Shown: positions 45,910 to 58,010, counted from the stretch's first letter. The stretch is 64,000 nucleotides of DNA from Molanna angustata (GCA_963576475.1 OY754967.1:25618651-25682650); one strand, 5' to 3'. The notes: generated by a model from the sequence alone, not told the origin. A program made the numbers and translations.

Positions 45910-46496
45910 GTGTAAAAAAGTTCATATTTTACAAAATTAACATTAAAAATAATTACATAACTGGGAATATCTAAAAAATTACAAAAATTAAAAAAAGCTT
46001 CATTGTATTCTAGGTATCTATAGAAGCATAGACCTATTAACTGATCTTTGCTCGCTCACAAAATAAATACAATGCAGTGGGTAGGAAACGAAATATCAGT
46101 ACGAAATACATACACTGCATACACGTCTTGAATACTTTCAATATACATGGCACAAGCTCCATAAATCAAGGCAAAAAAATTTTTTTTTGAATTCACGAAA
46201 TTCAGAAAAAAATTTCTACAAGAGGTCTGGTCAACGCTATGCTTTTAAAATCGCGAATCAAGAGAGGGGGGAAAAGTAGCCTATATTAGTTTTATGTGAT
46301 TTTAAAAGAAAAATAATATTTTATTATATTATCATGAAATATGTTTCAAACATCAAATAAAATATTATTTGCTGATTGGTCGTGCTAATAATTACTTAAT
46401 TTTAATAGTACCTAATTGTATTGTACTGTGGAGCTATAAAAAAATAATGACACCCGCAAATAAAGTTTGTCTATGATGTACCTATTGTTTTTTCTA
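45910..46496. other. AT-rich sequence, no gene
   Basis: Nothing recognised. Confidence 0.5.
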
Positions 46497-47531
46497 ACTA
46501 GTTGCATGTAACACATGAGATCCAACTGTCGATAGCGATAGTATGTATAGTTGAAGAATATGTACCAAACTATAAACCCATAGATACAAATTATTGAATA
46601 TGTTCAGATATTTTGTTATCTATACAACATATGTAGGTATGTATGTCAAGATAGGATAGTATGGAGGAAGATCCTTTTTCCTACCCAGAATATGCAAATA
46701 GCATGATGGTATGTATGTATGTTTGGAGTCGAAGTATCAAACTATTAAGTCTTCTTACATATTGTGTATAGGCGACTGCCAAACAAAATGTATGAAGCGA
46801 TGTCGTCACTAAATTCAATTTTTAAAAAAATTGTTAAAAAAAAATTGAGATCTTCTACTACATTGCTGATATTTTTTATAGAAAATTAAATTATCTAGTT
46901 GGGGTGTTTCGGCTTTTTTCGATAATTGTAAAAGTTTTGGAAATATAGGCAGTTAAACTCATAAATTTATCATAAAAATAATATTTTTCTTAATAAAAAA
47001 TGTTTGAGAAACCCTGGAATTTTTTTGAAAAAACTAATTTGAGATTTTGTATTTGTCTATGTTTGTACCAATTTTCAGCGTTCTACCGTTTATGGTTTCT
47101 GAGATATATGGAAAAATAAAATAAAAATTCAAAAGTTGATAACCCCTGACTGAAACAAAAATTCAAAATTCCGAGTATAAAAGTTTTGTAGGCCTGTAAC
47201 TGTTTATATATTCTGAAATTTTAGGCTCTGTAAATTGAGCGGATCAAAAGTTATAAGGGGGGGACGGACACACAGACACACACACACACAGACACACACA
47301 CACACAGACACACACACACACAGACACACGAAATGTTCTACTCCGAATTCTGAGTAAATCCGTGTATGGAACATATATGCTGCGAAGCCTCTAAGTTGGT
47401 GTTTTTTGACTTCAAAGTTGGAAAATCCATGAAAAAAGTAGACCTCTCCATACAATTCTCGCGTATTCTGGCTTGATACATTGTCGATATGTTAAGAGAA
47501 CAAAGTTCTCCTGAACAAATCGACAGTTGGA
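46497..47531 (-). mobile_element. HINE/DINE-1-like element, copy C
   Basis: Minus orientation. On the + strand it starts ACTAGTTGCATGTAACAC (3' end) and finishes TCGACAGTTGGA (5' end). (CA)n/CAGA microsatellite at 47268-47330. Nearly identical to copy D, which starts 36 bases further on. Frames such as FFMDFPTLKSKNTNLEASQH are shared with B and D, which is expected for recent copies and is not proof of a protein. Confidence 0.8.
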
Positions 47532-47566
47532 ATAAATATGTCCTTGTTACATTCCCTAAATTAAAC

Positions 47567-48616
47567 ACTAGTTGCATGTAACACATGAGATCCAACTGTC
47601 GATAGCGATAGTATGTATAGTTGAAGAATATGTACCAAACTATAAACCCATAGATACATATTATTATTGAATATTTTCAGATATTTTGTTTTCTATACAA
47701 CATATGTAGGTATGTATGTCAAGATAGGATAGTATGGAGGAAGATCCTTTTTCCTACCCAGAATATGCAAATAGCATGATGGTATGTATGTATGTTTGGA
47801 GATGACGTATCAAACTATTAAGTCTTCTTACATATTGTGTATAGGCGACTGCCATACAAAATGTATGAAGCGATGTCGTCACTAAATTCAATTTTTAAAA
47901 AAATTGTTAAAAAAAAATTGAGATCTTCTACTACAATGTTAATATTTTTTATAGAAAATTAAATTATCTAGTTGGGGTGTTTCGGCTTTTTTCGATAATT
48001 GTAAAAGTTTTGGAAATATAGGCAGTTAAACTCATAAATTTATCATAAAAAAAATATTTTTCTTAATAAAAAATGTTTGAGAAACCCTGGAATTTTTTTG
48101 AAAAAACTAATTTGAGATTTTGTATTTTTCTATGTTTGTACCAATTTTCAGCGTTCTAGCGTTTATGGTTTCTGAGATATATGGAAAAATAAAATAAAAA
48201 TTCAAAAGTTGATAACCCCTGACTGAAACAAAAATTCAAAATTCCGAGTATAAAAGTTTTGTAGGCCTGTAACTGTTTATATATTCTGAAATTTTAGGCT
48301 CTGTAAGTTGAGCGGATCAAAAGTTATAAGGGGGGGACGGACACACAGACACACACACACACAGACACACAGACACACACACAGACACACAGACACACAC
48401 ACACACAGACACACGAAATGTTCTACTCCGAATTCTGAGTAAATCCGTGTATGGAACATATATGCTGCGAAGCCTCTAAGTTGGTGTTTTTTGACTTCAA
48501 AGTTGGAAAAGCCGTGAAAAAAGTAGACCTCTCCATACAATTCTCGCGTATTCTGGCTTGATACATTGTCGATATGTTAAGAGAACAAAGTTCTCCTGAA
48601 CAAATCGACAGTTGGA
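47567..48616 (-). mobile_element. HINE/DINE-1-like element, copy D (tandem with C)
   Basis: Same orientation and ends as copy C, offset by 1070 bp. Its microsatellite (48342-48413) is longer and arranged differently. The element is followed within two bases by a minus-strand SINE S1. Confidence 0.8.
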
Positions 48617-48617
48617 T

Positions 48618-48692
48618 AATCGGTCGTGGCAGGATTCGAACTCGCTACCACTGGATTACTAACCCAATGCGCTAACCGCTCTGCCATCGAAA
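48618..48692 (-). mobile_element. SINE S1 head, minus strand
   Basis: The minus strand reads CGATGGCAGAGCGGTTAGCG (A-box) and GAGTTCGAATCCTGCC (B-box GTTCGAATCC). Only the tRNA-like head is present. Confidence 0.75.
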
Positions 48693-49052
48693 ATAATAAA
48701 ATATTTCGTTTCGGTAAATGTTCTTATTTTAATGAATCAACATTTTTTTCATTCAACAATTTTCGGTAAGAAAAAATCACAATTTTAAGTGATCTTTAAC
48801 TCACAATATATTTTCACTTTCAGATTAAACTGTTGTAATATTATGAAGTAACAATACTTAATAAGCTTTGGTTGGGGTGCCATAAAAGAATGTGCATTTC
48901 TCCAGTGACATTGTTGATCAAAAATTAACATTTTTCATTTTAGATAATTACATGTTGTGTGATAATTTAATATAAATCAATTAAAAAATAAACACTTAAT
49001 AATATAACTAACAATTTGTATTTAAAATCAAAGCAACCAATCTTTGTAAGCA
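48693..49052. other. AT-rich sequence, no feature seen
   Basis: Nothing recognised. Confidence 0.5.
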
Positions 49053-49212
49053 GATATGTCGATGGCAGAGCGGTTAGCGCCATGGGCTAGTAATCCAGTG
49101 GTCGCGAGTTCGAATCCTGCCTCGACCGATTTCGTTCACCTATAGCACAATGTAGGAAGTAGGAAGATGTATGTGTACTTGTTTAACAAGAACATATTCA
49201 TTTAAAAAAAAT
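49053..49212 (+). mobile_element. tRNA-derived SINE S1, full head
   Basis: CGATGGCAGAGCGGTTAGCG (A-box), anticodon-arm-like GGGCTAGTAATCCAG, GAGTTCGAATCCTGCC (B-box), CTCGACCGATTTCG, then a short body. The loop CTAGTAA matches that of tRNA-Thr(AGT), suggesting a threonine tRNA origin; this is an inference. Confidence 0.8.
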
Positions 49213-51967
49213 CTATACGTTTAAACTTTTCAACTTTGTTCTCATTATTTTATATCGTTTATACTGAAACTTTGAAGTACATAGAAGGTATTCTTACCGC
49301 AATTTTAACAAAAAAGGTGTGAACTTGACCTGTAACTCTCCCCTGCTTTGGTAGAGAAAAAGACGTGTATAATGTACGTTTAAAAAAAAAACAAATAAAT
49401 AATAAATGGCCGAGGGCGATCCAAGAAGCTAACCTTTGTATTTTTAAAAGCGGAATTCATTTTTTTCAAATCTTCACGGATTTTATTTTGGAACGATTCA
49501 ACAATAACAGTAACAAAAATTTATTACGTGAATTTTTAACGATAACGATTGCCGAAAAATATCTCGGAAAAGCCATAGAAAATAACTTAGATAATCTAAT
49601 GGCGGGGCAACGAAGATGGAATGAAAATGTAAAGTTTTGCTCTTTGGGTTGAGATAATGCGTTTGAATATATTTGAGGTTTAGCCGAACAATGTAATTAA
49701 TGAGGGTTTCCTGGAAACGGATGGAATACCAATGGAAATGAGAAAAATTTAAATATTTACCATTTTGAAAAAATACAAACAATAAACTTCATTGCAATGA
49801 TTTTTTTTTCTGCTTGTTCTACTTTGGATTGTGTGTTTTACGTTGTTTTCTTGTGATTTCACATCCTAAATTAACACTTTATATATTTCTTATAGTTTCT
49901 TTGATTGGATAATTCAGTCTCAAATTTATTGGAAACATATCATGGAATTGTTATTATTACAGGATTGTAATGTAAAAACATTTTAAGTTGAGCTTCACAT
50001 ATTTTTCATTAACGATTATTTTCTGTTTTGTTTAAAATTAGTGAACACACAGTACAAGAATCTACACTGTGGTAGTACATGTTTGAAACGAACTTCAGGT
50101 ACTCATATTTTTTTATCATGTATGTAAAATGATAAACCCAGATCCAATATGAACATAAATTTATTGTTTAGTTAAAGGAATATATTGTTAGACATGCAGC
50201 TAACTTCTAAGGTCAAATTTTATTTTATTTCCTTGCGTTCAAATGAAAAAATGACGGTTCACTTCTGTTCAAAGTAGATTCGTTATTTTTTTAATGCTGA
50301 CTTTTTCTTAAAACATGTCAGTCAATTTTGTTTATTTAAAAGTAGCGTTAAATAAATTAATAATCTCTTACTTGTTATTTTTAATGGGAACTCATTTTTC
50401 AGAAGAAATGTCACTCTCGTCTCCCATTGTCACAACAATGACATTAAATTAAGGCTACGTCATGAAAAAGACGATTTTTTAACACAATACTCTGTCATAA
50501 AATAATTTTATAAATTTTATGGCATTTTGACCTTTATGACAGAAGCCATATTGATATTTAAAAATACATCAAAGGAGTCATTTTACATTGAGGAGATTTT
50601 TCATTTTACAGAATATATACCTTTTTATGACAAGAATATTTTTTAAAATTAGATATGTGTTGAAAGACATTTAAAAAAATATATAAAAAAAAAACACATT
50701 GTCAATTGTAAAATATGTTAAAAACACATTATAATTTCACTACTGAAAAATAATTATAATGTTTATTATGATGTATAATTAAATAAATGACGGCTCAAAA
50801 TAAATATTTTAATAAAAAGTTAAATATTCATAAAATCGTATGACGTTTATGGGAAGATATGTCTAGTCTGGTATAGCTGTATATGATAGCACATAACAAA
50901 GTTGTAAGACAGAAAAATACCTCCATAGGGGAATGTTGAACCTGAATTTAACATCGTAACGATTCACTACCGTGACGAAATTGTGGTTGAAATTTAAATA
51001 TTGTTATTATAAATATTTTTTTGCCATACAAATTTCGTCTTCTGTTTAATAAATAAACAAAAGACAAAATATAATCATCATATAAGTAATTAATAAATTA
51101 ATTATATGTTAAAGATTAATATATTGGTAAGGTACAATAATTTAAAAAATATGCAATATATAAAATGCTGATAAGATTCATTGGTGTCATATGGATGTAT
51201 CCGCTCTACTTGCCCATGGGCATGTGTTGGAGTGAACGTTGTTTTTTTTTTTTTTAATTATAAATATTTTTAAACTACTCATTTTAAACTACTGATTATA
51301 TTTTTTAGGATTATGTGTTTATTTTAAAATATAATGAGTCTTGTATTTTATTACATTAAAGTGTCATTCACACTATCGTTATTCGAGGGACACATCATTT
51401 TCGCAGTCTTTGCGTTTCTTACCAAGCAGCCAGTGTATTATCAGTGTATTTTTAAGTTTTGTTGCAGAAATTTTTTGTGAATCTTGTGTTTCCATGATGA
51501 AGACGTTATATATTTTGGGTGCTAGGATAAATTACCTGCACTTTTTTACTAGTGCTGTTTCTAGTTTGATGTACCCGTTATCCTAGAGTATGTCTTTCCA
51601 ATATGAAGTTGAAATACGTTTTAAAATTGTGTATATTGTCCAGTACCTACTTATAATTCAAAAAAATATGATCTGAAGGAAATTTAAAGATTTTTTCAAT
51701 GATTGCCTTTATTAAAGATTTTCGTATTTTGACAAGAGGTTCCCAAACTAAGCATACTTTTTGTGCTATATAATGTCCAATTCTGATTCGTTTCACAGTA
51801 CGAAAACGTCTATAACCAACGGGCGACTTGTGTAGAAGGATTTAATCCGCTCGGTATGACGAAATAGAGTCCCGTATAAATGCAGTCAACTTTTTAACAT
51901 TTCTCATATACTAAAATTACGTATAAAATTTTTAGTCGAATCTGAATAGGGCCTATTATGTGAACTA
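49213..51967. other. AT-rich sequence, no confident gene
   Basis: A 95-codon frame at 49365-49652 (KWPRAIQEANLCIFKSGIHF ... MAGQRRWNENVKF) starts in a slightly GC-richer patch but shows no known motif. The remaining 2.3 kb hold nothing recognised. Confidence 0.4.
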
Positions 51968-52045
51968 AATCGGTCTTGGCAGGATTCGATCTCGCGATTA
52001 TTGAATTACTTATCCAGCGCGTTAACCGCTCTGCCACTACCAATC
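51968..52045 (-). mobile_element. SINE S1 head, diverged, minus strand
   Basis: The minus strand reads GGCAGAGCGGTTAACGCG and GAGATCGAATCCTGCC. Both promoter boxes are recognisable but mutated. Confidence 0.7.
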
Positions 52046-53092
52046 TTACAAATCACAAGTTTATTTTTAATACCATTGATTCCACCTTTTCGGCCAAACG
52101 ATACTGAATATTTCAACGCAATTTAGGTGTTGAGCACTTAATAAATTGGGATTATGATAATGAGATTTCGAGTCATGAATCATCAATATTTAAACAAGCA
52201 ATGGTTACCTTTCATCATTATTTATAATGTGGCTAGAAGATCCTGTCCAAAATCACACATTTTTTATACTTGCCTACTCGCTTCTTATAAATATTTTGGA
52301 TTAAACATTTAAGTAAGCTTTTATAATTCCTTACATGTTGGAAAAAATGGTTGTAGTGTTTCTCGTTTGTAGTCAAACTTAAAATTTTAAATTTCAAAAT
52401 ACAGTTTGTTTTCATCAGTGTTCTATACAATCAGGGTCATTCGTGTTCATTGTTAAGCAATAAATTATCACAATTAGTAAGACTTACGGATCTTTCCTTT
52501 CATCAGTTATGGTAATGATCAGCTACCAGCTGATACAAACATCATGTTCTCTTGATTAATCTTTCTTTCACTTTTTTATATGGATGTCATAATATATGAC
52601 ATTTTAATATGTCATAGTGAACATGACTTTTGATTATACTAAGTTTAATAATTGAACCCTAAAAGTTCGTGATGTTTTTTTTTATATATTTTCTGCAACA
52701 CCATTTCCCTTATGGAAAATAGTATTTTATATTTAATCATATATCATTGATTTTCTGATGGAATTTATGAGATTGTTATAAACATAAAATATTGTATCTT
52801 GATACATTGCAGCATTACTTTCTGGTGCATTTACACTAATAAGTTAAAATATACCTAGTCTTATTCTATCGTGTCAGAAATATATTCAAATAAAGTTATT
52901 TGTTATTTTGTATATTTGCTCATAAAATATGTTTATCAATTCGTTTAGTAAATTAAATTAACGTTTTTCAACTCTAAATTACACATCTGAAGCTCGCTTG
53001 ATGTGAAAACACAAAATTATCGTAGTGTTATTACTGAAACATAGTGTTTACCATACAATAAAATATAATAATAGACACTTCCTTGTACCCTG
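52046..53092. other. AT-rich sequence, no gene
   Basis: Nothing recognised. A minus-strand GTAAGT near 52485 has no open frame before it. Confidence 0.5.
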
Positions 53093-53165
53093 CGCAAGTG
53101 GCGAGTTTATTGCCATTTGGCAATTTCTTTCAACTGACCAGTGTTTCTAGCCCAGAGAAGCAATA
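53093..53165 (-). mobile_element. SINE S3 tail, minus strand
   Basis: Inverted match to 53395-53475: CCTGCGCAAGTGGCGAGTTT, ATTGCC, TTTCT, AGCCCAGAGA. It lacks the tRNA-like head, so it is a 5'-truncated copy facing the full copy. Confidence 0.65.
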
Positions 53166-53282
53166 TTACTTATACTTTATATAGAAATATACTTTCCTAA
53201 ATAGTTTCTTTTCATGGCAATGTTTTCCTTTCGACCATAAATTCTAGTCTTTTTATGAAAAACAGGTGGTGGAGGTGATAAC

Positions 53283-53475
53283 TGTGCCGACCGCCGTGGC
53301 ACAGTTGGTAAGCCGTTCGGATTCTGTGCGGGCGTCCTGGGTTGGATTCCCAGCAGAGGAGAAATTTATTTAAATTTATTTCTCAAGCAAATATTGCATC
53401 TCTGGGCTGGAAACATTGATTAGTTGGAAGAAATTGCCATACGGCAATAAACTCGCCACTTGCGCAGGGTGTTCA
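53283..53475 (+). mobile_element. tRNA-derived SINE S3
   Basis: Head with A-box-like GTGGCACAGTTGGTAAGC and B-box-like GGGTTGGATTCCC, then a body with TTTATTTCTCAAGC, CTGGGCTGGAAACATTGA, TTGCCATACGGCAAT and the end CTCGCCACTTGCGCAGGGTG. Unrelated in sequence to S1 and S2. Another tail lies at 60170-60215. Confidence 0.65.
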
Positions 53476-53648
53476 TTATTATTATAGTAATAAAAATAAT
53501 TCACATTATCATTCACTTGTTTTTATTAATTTTGTATTAATAGTGTTACATATTCTGGTCCTTACGTGGGTAATTGTCTTATTTAACGTATTTTTGTAAT
53601 TGTGACTGTTTGTAACCATAAATAAATTAATAATACTTCTTATCAGTT

Positions 53649-53935
53649 TCAATCCTGGGATTGGTTTGCAACAGCTATGGCTGCCTCTCTTCTTCTCCAC
53701 TCTGCCCTGTCCTCTGTCAGCCTCTTCATCTCCACGTAAAGCACATGTCGTCGATCACCTTGGTCGATCTTTCTTGGTCGGCCTCTATAGTTGCTGCCCT
53801 CTACCATTCCCTCCGCGATGGTTATGAGCAGACCCGGGTGCCTCATGTTATGGCCAATCCAGTTGGTTCGTCGTGGGGCGAATCTTTTGAGGAGTTGCCT
53901 TGTTTCCCCGGCTCTACTCACCTCGGCACCTCACA
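53649..53935 (-). pseudogene. LINE C-terminal tail fragment
   Basis: The frame reads TNWIGHNMRHPGLLITIAEG, MVEGSNYRGRPRKID, YVEMKRLTEDRAEWRRREAA, VANQSQD and a stop at 53649. The WIGHxLRHxGLLxxIxEGxxEGxxxRGRPR ... YxxMKxLAxDRxxWR arrangement is the end of a further group of insect LINE RTs. No RT core. One open frame, about 90 codons. Confidence 0.75.
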
Positions 53936-54096
53936 ATTTTGGATGTGGTAATAAGACTAAACGACTATAATATATCAAATTTGTGGAAAGGTACCGTGTT
54001 ATATTTATTCGTTAATTTTAAAATGGATTTCCGCTCTGTTCCCACAGAAACTTAAGCATTTAAATAAAATTATTTCATATAAAATAAATTTCTTGT

Positions 54097-54514
54097 AATG
54101 AAATAAAACACAACTTTGTGTACACCACTACAATTATAATTTTTACTCAAATGAATAAAAAATCCCTCTACATGTTACGAGAACAAAGTTCCCTTCCTCA
54201 GGAGGATACAAAGTATACTAAAATAAATTACAATATACAGACTTAAGGTAAACATAATGGGTGTCGTGTGGGCTGGGTTAAACTATTTATTGGTGGGGGG
54301 AACAATGAAGTTATTGGTTAATTAATAGTTTAACCCAGCCCACACGACACCCATTATGTTTACCTTAAGTCTGTATATTGTAATTTATTTTAGTATACTT
54401 TGTATCCTCCTGAGGAAGGGAACTTTGTTCTCGTAACATGTAGAGGGATTTTTTATTCATTTGAGTAAAAATTATAATTGTAGTGGTGTACACAAAGTTG
54501 TGTTTTATTTCATT
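54097..54514. mobile_element. Palindrome with 191-bp arms
   Basis: Left arm 54097-54287, right arm 54324-54514, 36-bp spacer. Reading one arm against the reverse complement of the other, I found no mismatch. Each arm contains a small hairpin, CTGAGGA-A-GGGAAC-TTT-GTTCTC-GTAAC (right-arm strand, 54410-54435). Non-coding. It could be a foldback transposon, a solo pair of Penelope-type inverted terminal repeats, or a hairpin-RNA source. No target duplication is evident. Confidence 0.85.
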
Positions 54515-54571
54515 TAATTATTTCAAAATGATACCACAAAGTAAAAAACAATCGTTTGTCGATGATGTAAA

Positions 54572-54900
54572 TTTCTTGTATTGACTATAAATGTAGCACC
54601 GCTTGCTGTAAAGCACCCACCAGCTTAGAATAGCGCCTCCACTTTTTTCTATTATTGTCTTTTTCGGGTGTCCTGTAACCTGTAATAGCTGAGTAATTGA
54701 AAACACAACAGGCAAAATAATATTCAGTAATGAGGTTCACCATCCATTCTGAATGTGGTGCCTTTTTTAGTGAGACGAGACTGGTGTGTAGGGATACACT
54801 TATATGTAGTGCTTACTGTAATAGCATACCCGCATACCTGTCGCTGGTTACTCCTCGTTATGGGATATTCCTTAATGGTATGTATATATGTATGGCTTTA
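54572..54900 (+). repeat. Dispersed repeat X, most complete copy
   Basis: Contains both halves without interruption: CCACTTTTTTCTATTATTG, AACACAACAGGCAA, GAGGTTCACCATCCATTC, GTGAGACGAGACTGGTGTGT, CTGTCGCTGGTTACTC, CCTTAATGGTATGTAT. This copy shows the uninterrupted site where LINEs sit at 16921. Confidence 0.7.
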
Positions 54901-54965
54901 GATGTATGTATGTAACTATTTGATTTCCATTGTACCATGTCACTAAAGTATGTTATATGAATTTA

Positions 54966-55045
54966 ATAGCACACTCGCATATCTGTTTCTGGTTACTCCG
55001 CGTTGTGGGATATTCCGTAATGGTATGTATGTATATGTATGACTA
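54966..55045 (+). repeat. Dispersed repeat X, duplicated 3' end
   Basis: Repeats the last part of the preceding copy (CTGTTTCTGGTTACTC, GGGATATTCCGTAATGGTAT). Downstream TTTGATTTCC is shared too, so this is a local tandem duplication of about 120 bp. Confidence 0.7.
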
Positions 55046-55597
55046 TAGATGTATGTATGTTACTATTTGATTTCCCTTGTACCATGTCACTAAAGTAAGT
55101 TATATGAATTGATAAAAAATAGTGGCTCTTTTTTATAATCCATAGATTGCACCATCCTTGGTTTAAATATGTTTCCTTCCATCATACAAAGTTTCGTAAT
55201 TCTTGAATATTAATTTGAGGTTATTGAGGGTGTAGAGATCCTTACTTGAAGCTTCCTGATATTGTTCATGTTGCTTGTCCATAATGTTGTGACCGAACTA
55301 GAAATTGCGGTCTAAGGGTCTTGTAATGTGTCATATTAACATCATCATATGATGAAGGGTCAGAAGTCTCTGAGGAATCTTAAAGTGGGCAGCCATCAAC
55401 GAAGTTTCACTGTGGAATATAAAGTTAAGTACTTAATGCAAATTTCAAAACATAATGTGGATATATCTTGAATATAAAATATATTGGGTTCTTCTATCAG
55501 GCCTTGTGATATGTTTATTAATATTTATTTTATGTTATATTTTCTTATGTAATTACATAGTATTTTACATGACTTAGGAATACTGATTACATGGTTT
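55046..55597. other. AT-rich sequence, no feature seen
   Basis: Nothing recognised. Confidence 0.5.
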
Positions 55598-55758
55598 CAA
55601 GCCAAGATCCGCGTTTATGATTTTGTATGGCTAGGTCTACGTTATGGTTTTTCTTACGTTGAATACAAGAGGCTTTCCCAGTATATGGTACGTATTCTTC
55701 AACTATATAATACTATTGCCATCGACAGTTAGATCCCATGTGCTACATGCAACTAGTA
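55598..55758 (+). mobile_element. HINE/DINE-1-like remnant
   Basis: TTTCAAGCCAAGATCCGCG matches near the 5' end of copy B, then a large deletion, then CATCGACAGTTAGATCCCAT and CTACATGCAACTAGT, the 3' end. The internal microsatellite is gone. Confidence 0.65.
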
Positions 55759-57460
55759 TATGTAAAATTTATTGATCTTTTGATATTATTATTATTTTAC
55801 ATTGCTTCTCGAGCAACTAACAGGTACAATGTCAAATATTAATTTAACACGCACCCAATAACAAGTTGCCACATCTGCAGGCTGATTTTGTATAAACACC
55901 AGAGGAGAAGAAAGGAGTTAAGTACTATTTTATCTGTGGATTTAGCTCGTTAACACCAATGTATGTATATTTTTGGTATTTTGTAAGCGAATTTTCTTTC
56001 GTTGTCTTAATCCCAATAAAATACTCGGAGTTAAAATTATTTATTTATTTGTAGAATAAGAGTTATCTCCTGTCAAATCACGCGACGAATTTACTTCTAT
56101 ATTTTCTATGCACGCGAGTTTGATATTGTAAAATTGACTAATTACAGTAATTAATTCATCCATAATCATTTACAAGGTGTGTATTATTTATCTTGTACAA
56201 TATTCATACATATTATTGACCAAATTTATTATTTATTTTAGTATTTGACTTGTTTATACATTCGTTGTTAACATTTCGACTTAGGTCTTTGGAGGCTTAA
56301 TATTTCATGAATTTGACGTTTCAAACAATGAAACATGACGTTTTTCTTTGAGTATAATAATATAAAATGAGGATACTAATCACGTTTTGTTTATTTGCAG
56401 CATGTCATACTTATTTTTGCGAGCGTTAAAAGACGATGAAAAGCGATAAAAAGACGATGGTCCGTTGGACATGCCGAAAGACTTCTTAAGACTGCCTTGT
56501 TTCGTAGAGCCAACAAATAAACTACAGCGCCCTTGGAGTGATCTTGTATCATTAAACGGCGCTTTGTAAATTCTATTTATTATATATCATATTATATTTA
56601 TCATAGGGCAGAGAGAACATCTATTTACATTTTTTTAGATTTTATTAATATTCTGCTCCAATCAATTGTTTTTGCATAGCGACTAATGCTGATCCATGTG
56701 GCATAGTGGTAGTTTGTTTTAACTTCAGTTAATTCATGACTCAATAACACATTACTTTGTTATAATGTATATAATGAAATGTTTAAATTTAAATAAATGA
56801 AAAAAATATTGGAGTTGGTTTTGAAAGTAGATTTAAATCAATAAATAGTATTTAAAAGCACATTGTACTATAATATGAAGATAACTAAACAACATATATA
56901 CATAAAAGTACTAGTTTTACCTTTTTATACTGCTTTAATTCACTCACATGTTAAGAGCAGATAATTCTGAAATTTGTTGAAAAAAATAGGATATAAAGAA
57001 AACACAAGCATGAAAATTTTTGAACCATGATCATTATAGTGGTCAAAGTAAATTATTTTATTAACCTTGTTTATTATTTTTACAGATATGTAATTGAAAT
57101 CTTGCAATCATCAGTGTGTCGCACATGTTTGGAAGCCATATTATGTAATTAAGTAAACTGCTGCAGGAATTCTTGAGCCAGACAGAGTTGAGCTGATACT
57201 GAAGATCATATACTATATATATAATATCTGCAATAAAGAAAAATCAATTTTACTACTATGTATAATATTTAATTATAAAAATAATAAAAGGAAGACTCAA
57301 AATTTCATGAAAAAATTATTATGCTCTTTTTTTGTCCATTCTAAACAAGAAATTATTTATAAAAAAACGTTAACCTATGATACTACCCAAACAAACATGT
57401 TTGCGTGTCAATTTTATTAGAATAATCCCTTGTATAACAAACAAATCGAATCGGTAATAG
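55759..57460. other. AT-rich sequence, no gene
   Basis: A short frame near 56450-56510 (RRWSVGHAERLLKTALF) faintly recalls a LINE GHVxR block but is too short to call. Otherwise nothing. Confidence 0.4.
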
Positions 57461-57515
57461 AAAATTGTTCAAAGTTGAGTCGTTTGACGTAACACCATTT
57501 CAATTAAAATTTTAT
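57461..57515. repeat. Fragment related to the 61-kb MITEs
   Basis: AAATTGTTCAAAGTTGAGTC then TTTGACG and TTTCAATT match the centre of the MITE units at 61000-61575. Confidence 0.5.
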
Positions 57516-57677
57516 TTAAAACATGTTATTTATAAAAAGCATCGAGTAAATAAGCTATGAAATACAAAACAATGAATGAAAATAGAGTATATACCTTGCT
57601 AAATATTAATAAAATAAACAAAAAACACACGATTAGCTGTCAAAATCTGATAAAAGCGGGTAAATGTACGAGATTGC

Positions 57678-57723
57678 CATATGTAAATTAAACTGGACAT
57701 AGAAATTTTATTTACATATGGCA
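57678..57723. repeat. Short inverted repeat
   Basis: TTGCCATATGTAAAT and ATTTACATATGGCAA flank about 18 bases. Function unknown. Confidence 0.7.
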
Positions 57724-57879
57724 AATTTGTACTAATGTTTGGGTCACGCCCCCTTCAGTTTTCTCACGGAGTTAACACCGGAAAACTCCATACAAAATAC
57801 CAAATTCCGAGATTTCTCGGGAGTTAAGACAAGAGTTAAGACAACTCTTGGTGTTTCATACAAAATCACCCTGCTGGAG

Positions 57880-58010
57880 ACTTACGATATTAATCGTCTC
57901 ACATATCAAGACTGAAAACCCAATCAAAAACTGTTTCACCACCGGAAATCGAGCCCGAGGCCTTTGGATCAGCAGTTAGATACCTAACCAACTGAGCCAC
58001 GAAGGCCGAC
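57880..58010 (-). mobile_element. tRNA-derived SINE S2
   Basis: The minus-strand head contains CGTGGCTCAGTTGGTTAGGT (A-box) and GGGCTCGATTTCC (B-box with two changes), followed by GGTGGTGAAACAGTTTTTGA and the body. Same family as the split copy at 12595-13250. Confidence 0.7.

Noticed and set aside
47204..48540. Similar 83-95-codon frames in HINE copies C and D as a conserved gene
   Set aside because: Similarity is explained by recent duplication of a non-coding element; the frames run into the microsatellite and resemble no protein.
48618..48692. A genuine tRNA gene at the SINE S1 heads
   Set aside because: Arms are imperfect, several copies share a common non-tRNA body, and some heads are deleted or mutated; they are SINEs. 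Only 62725-62796 has an intact cloverleaf and terminator.
52485..52540. Minus-strand candidate exon ending in GTAAGT
   Set aside because: All three frames have early stops and the acceptor tract is poor.
56412..56512. LINE GHVxR block
   Set aside because: Only a dozen residues fit and no other LINE motif is nearby.
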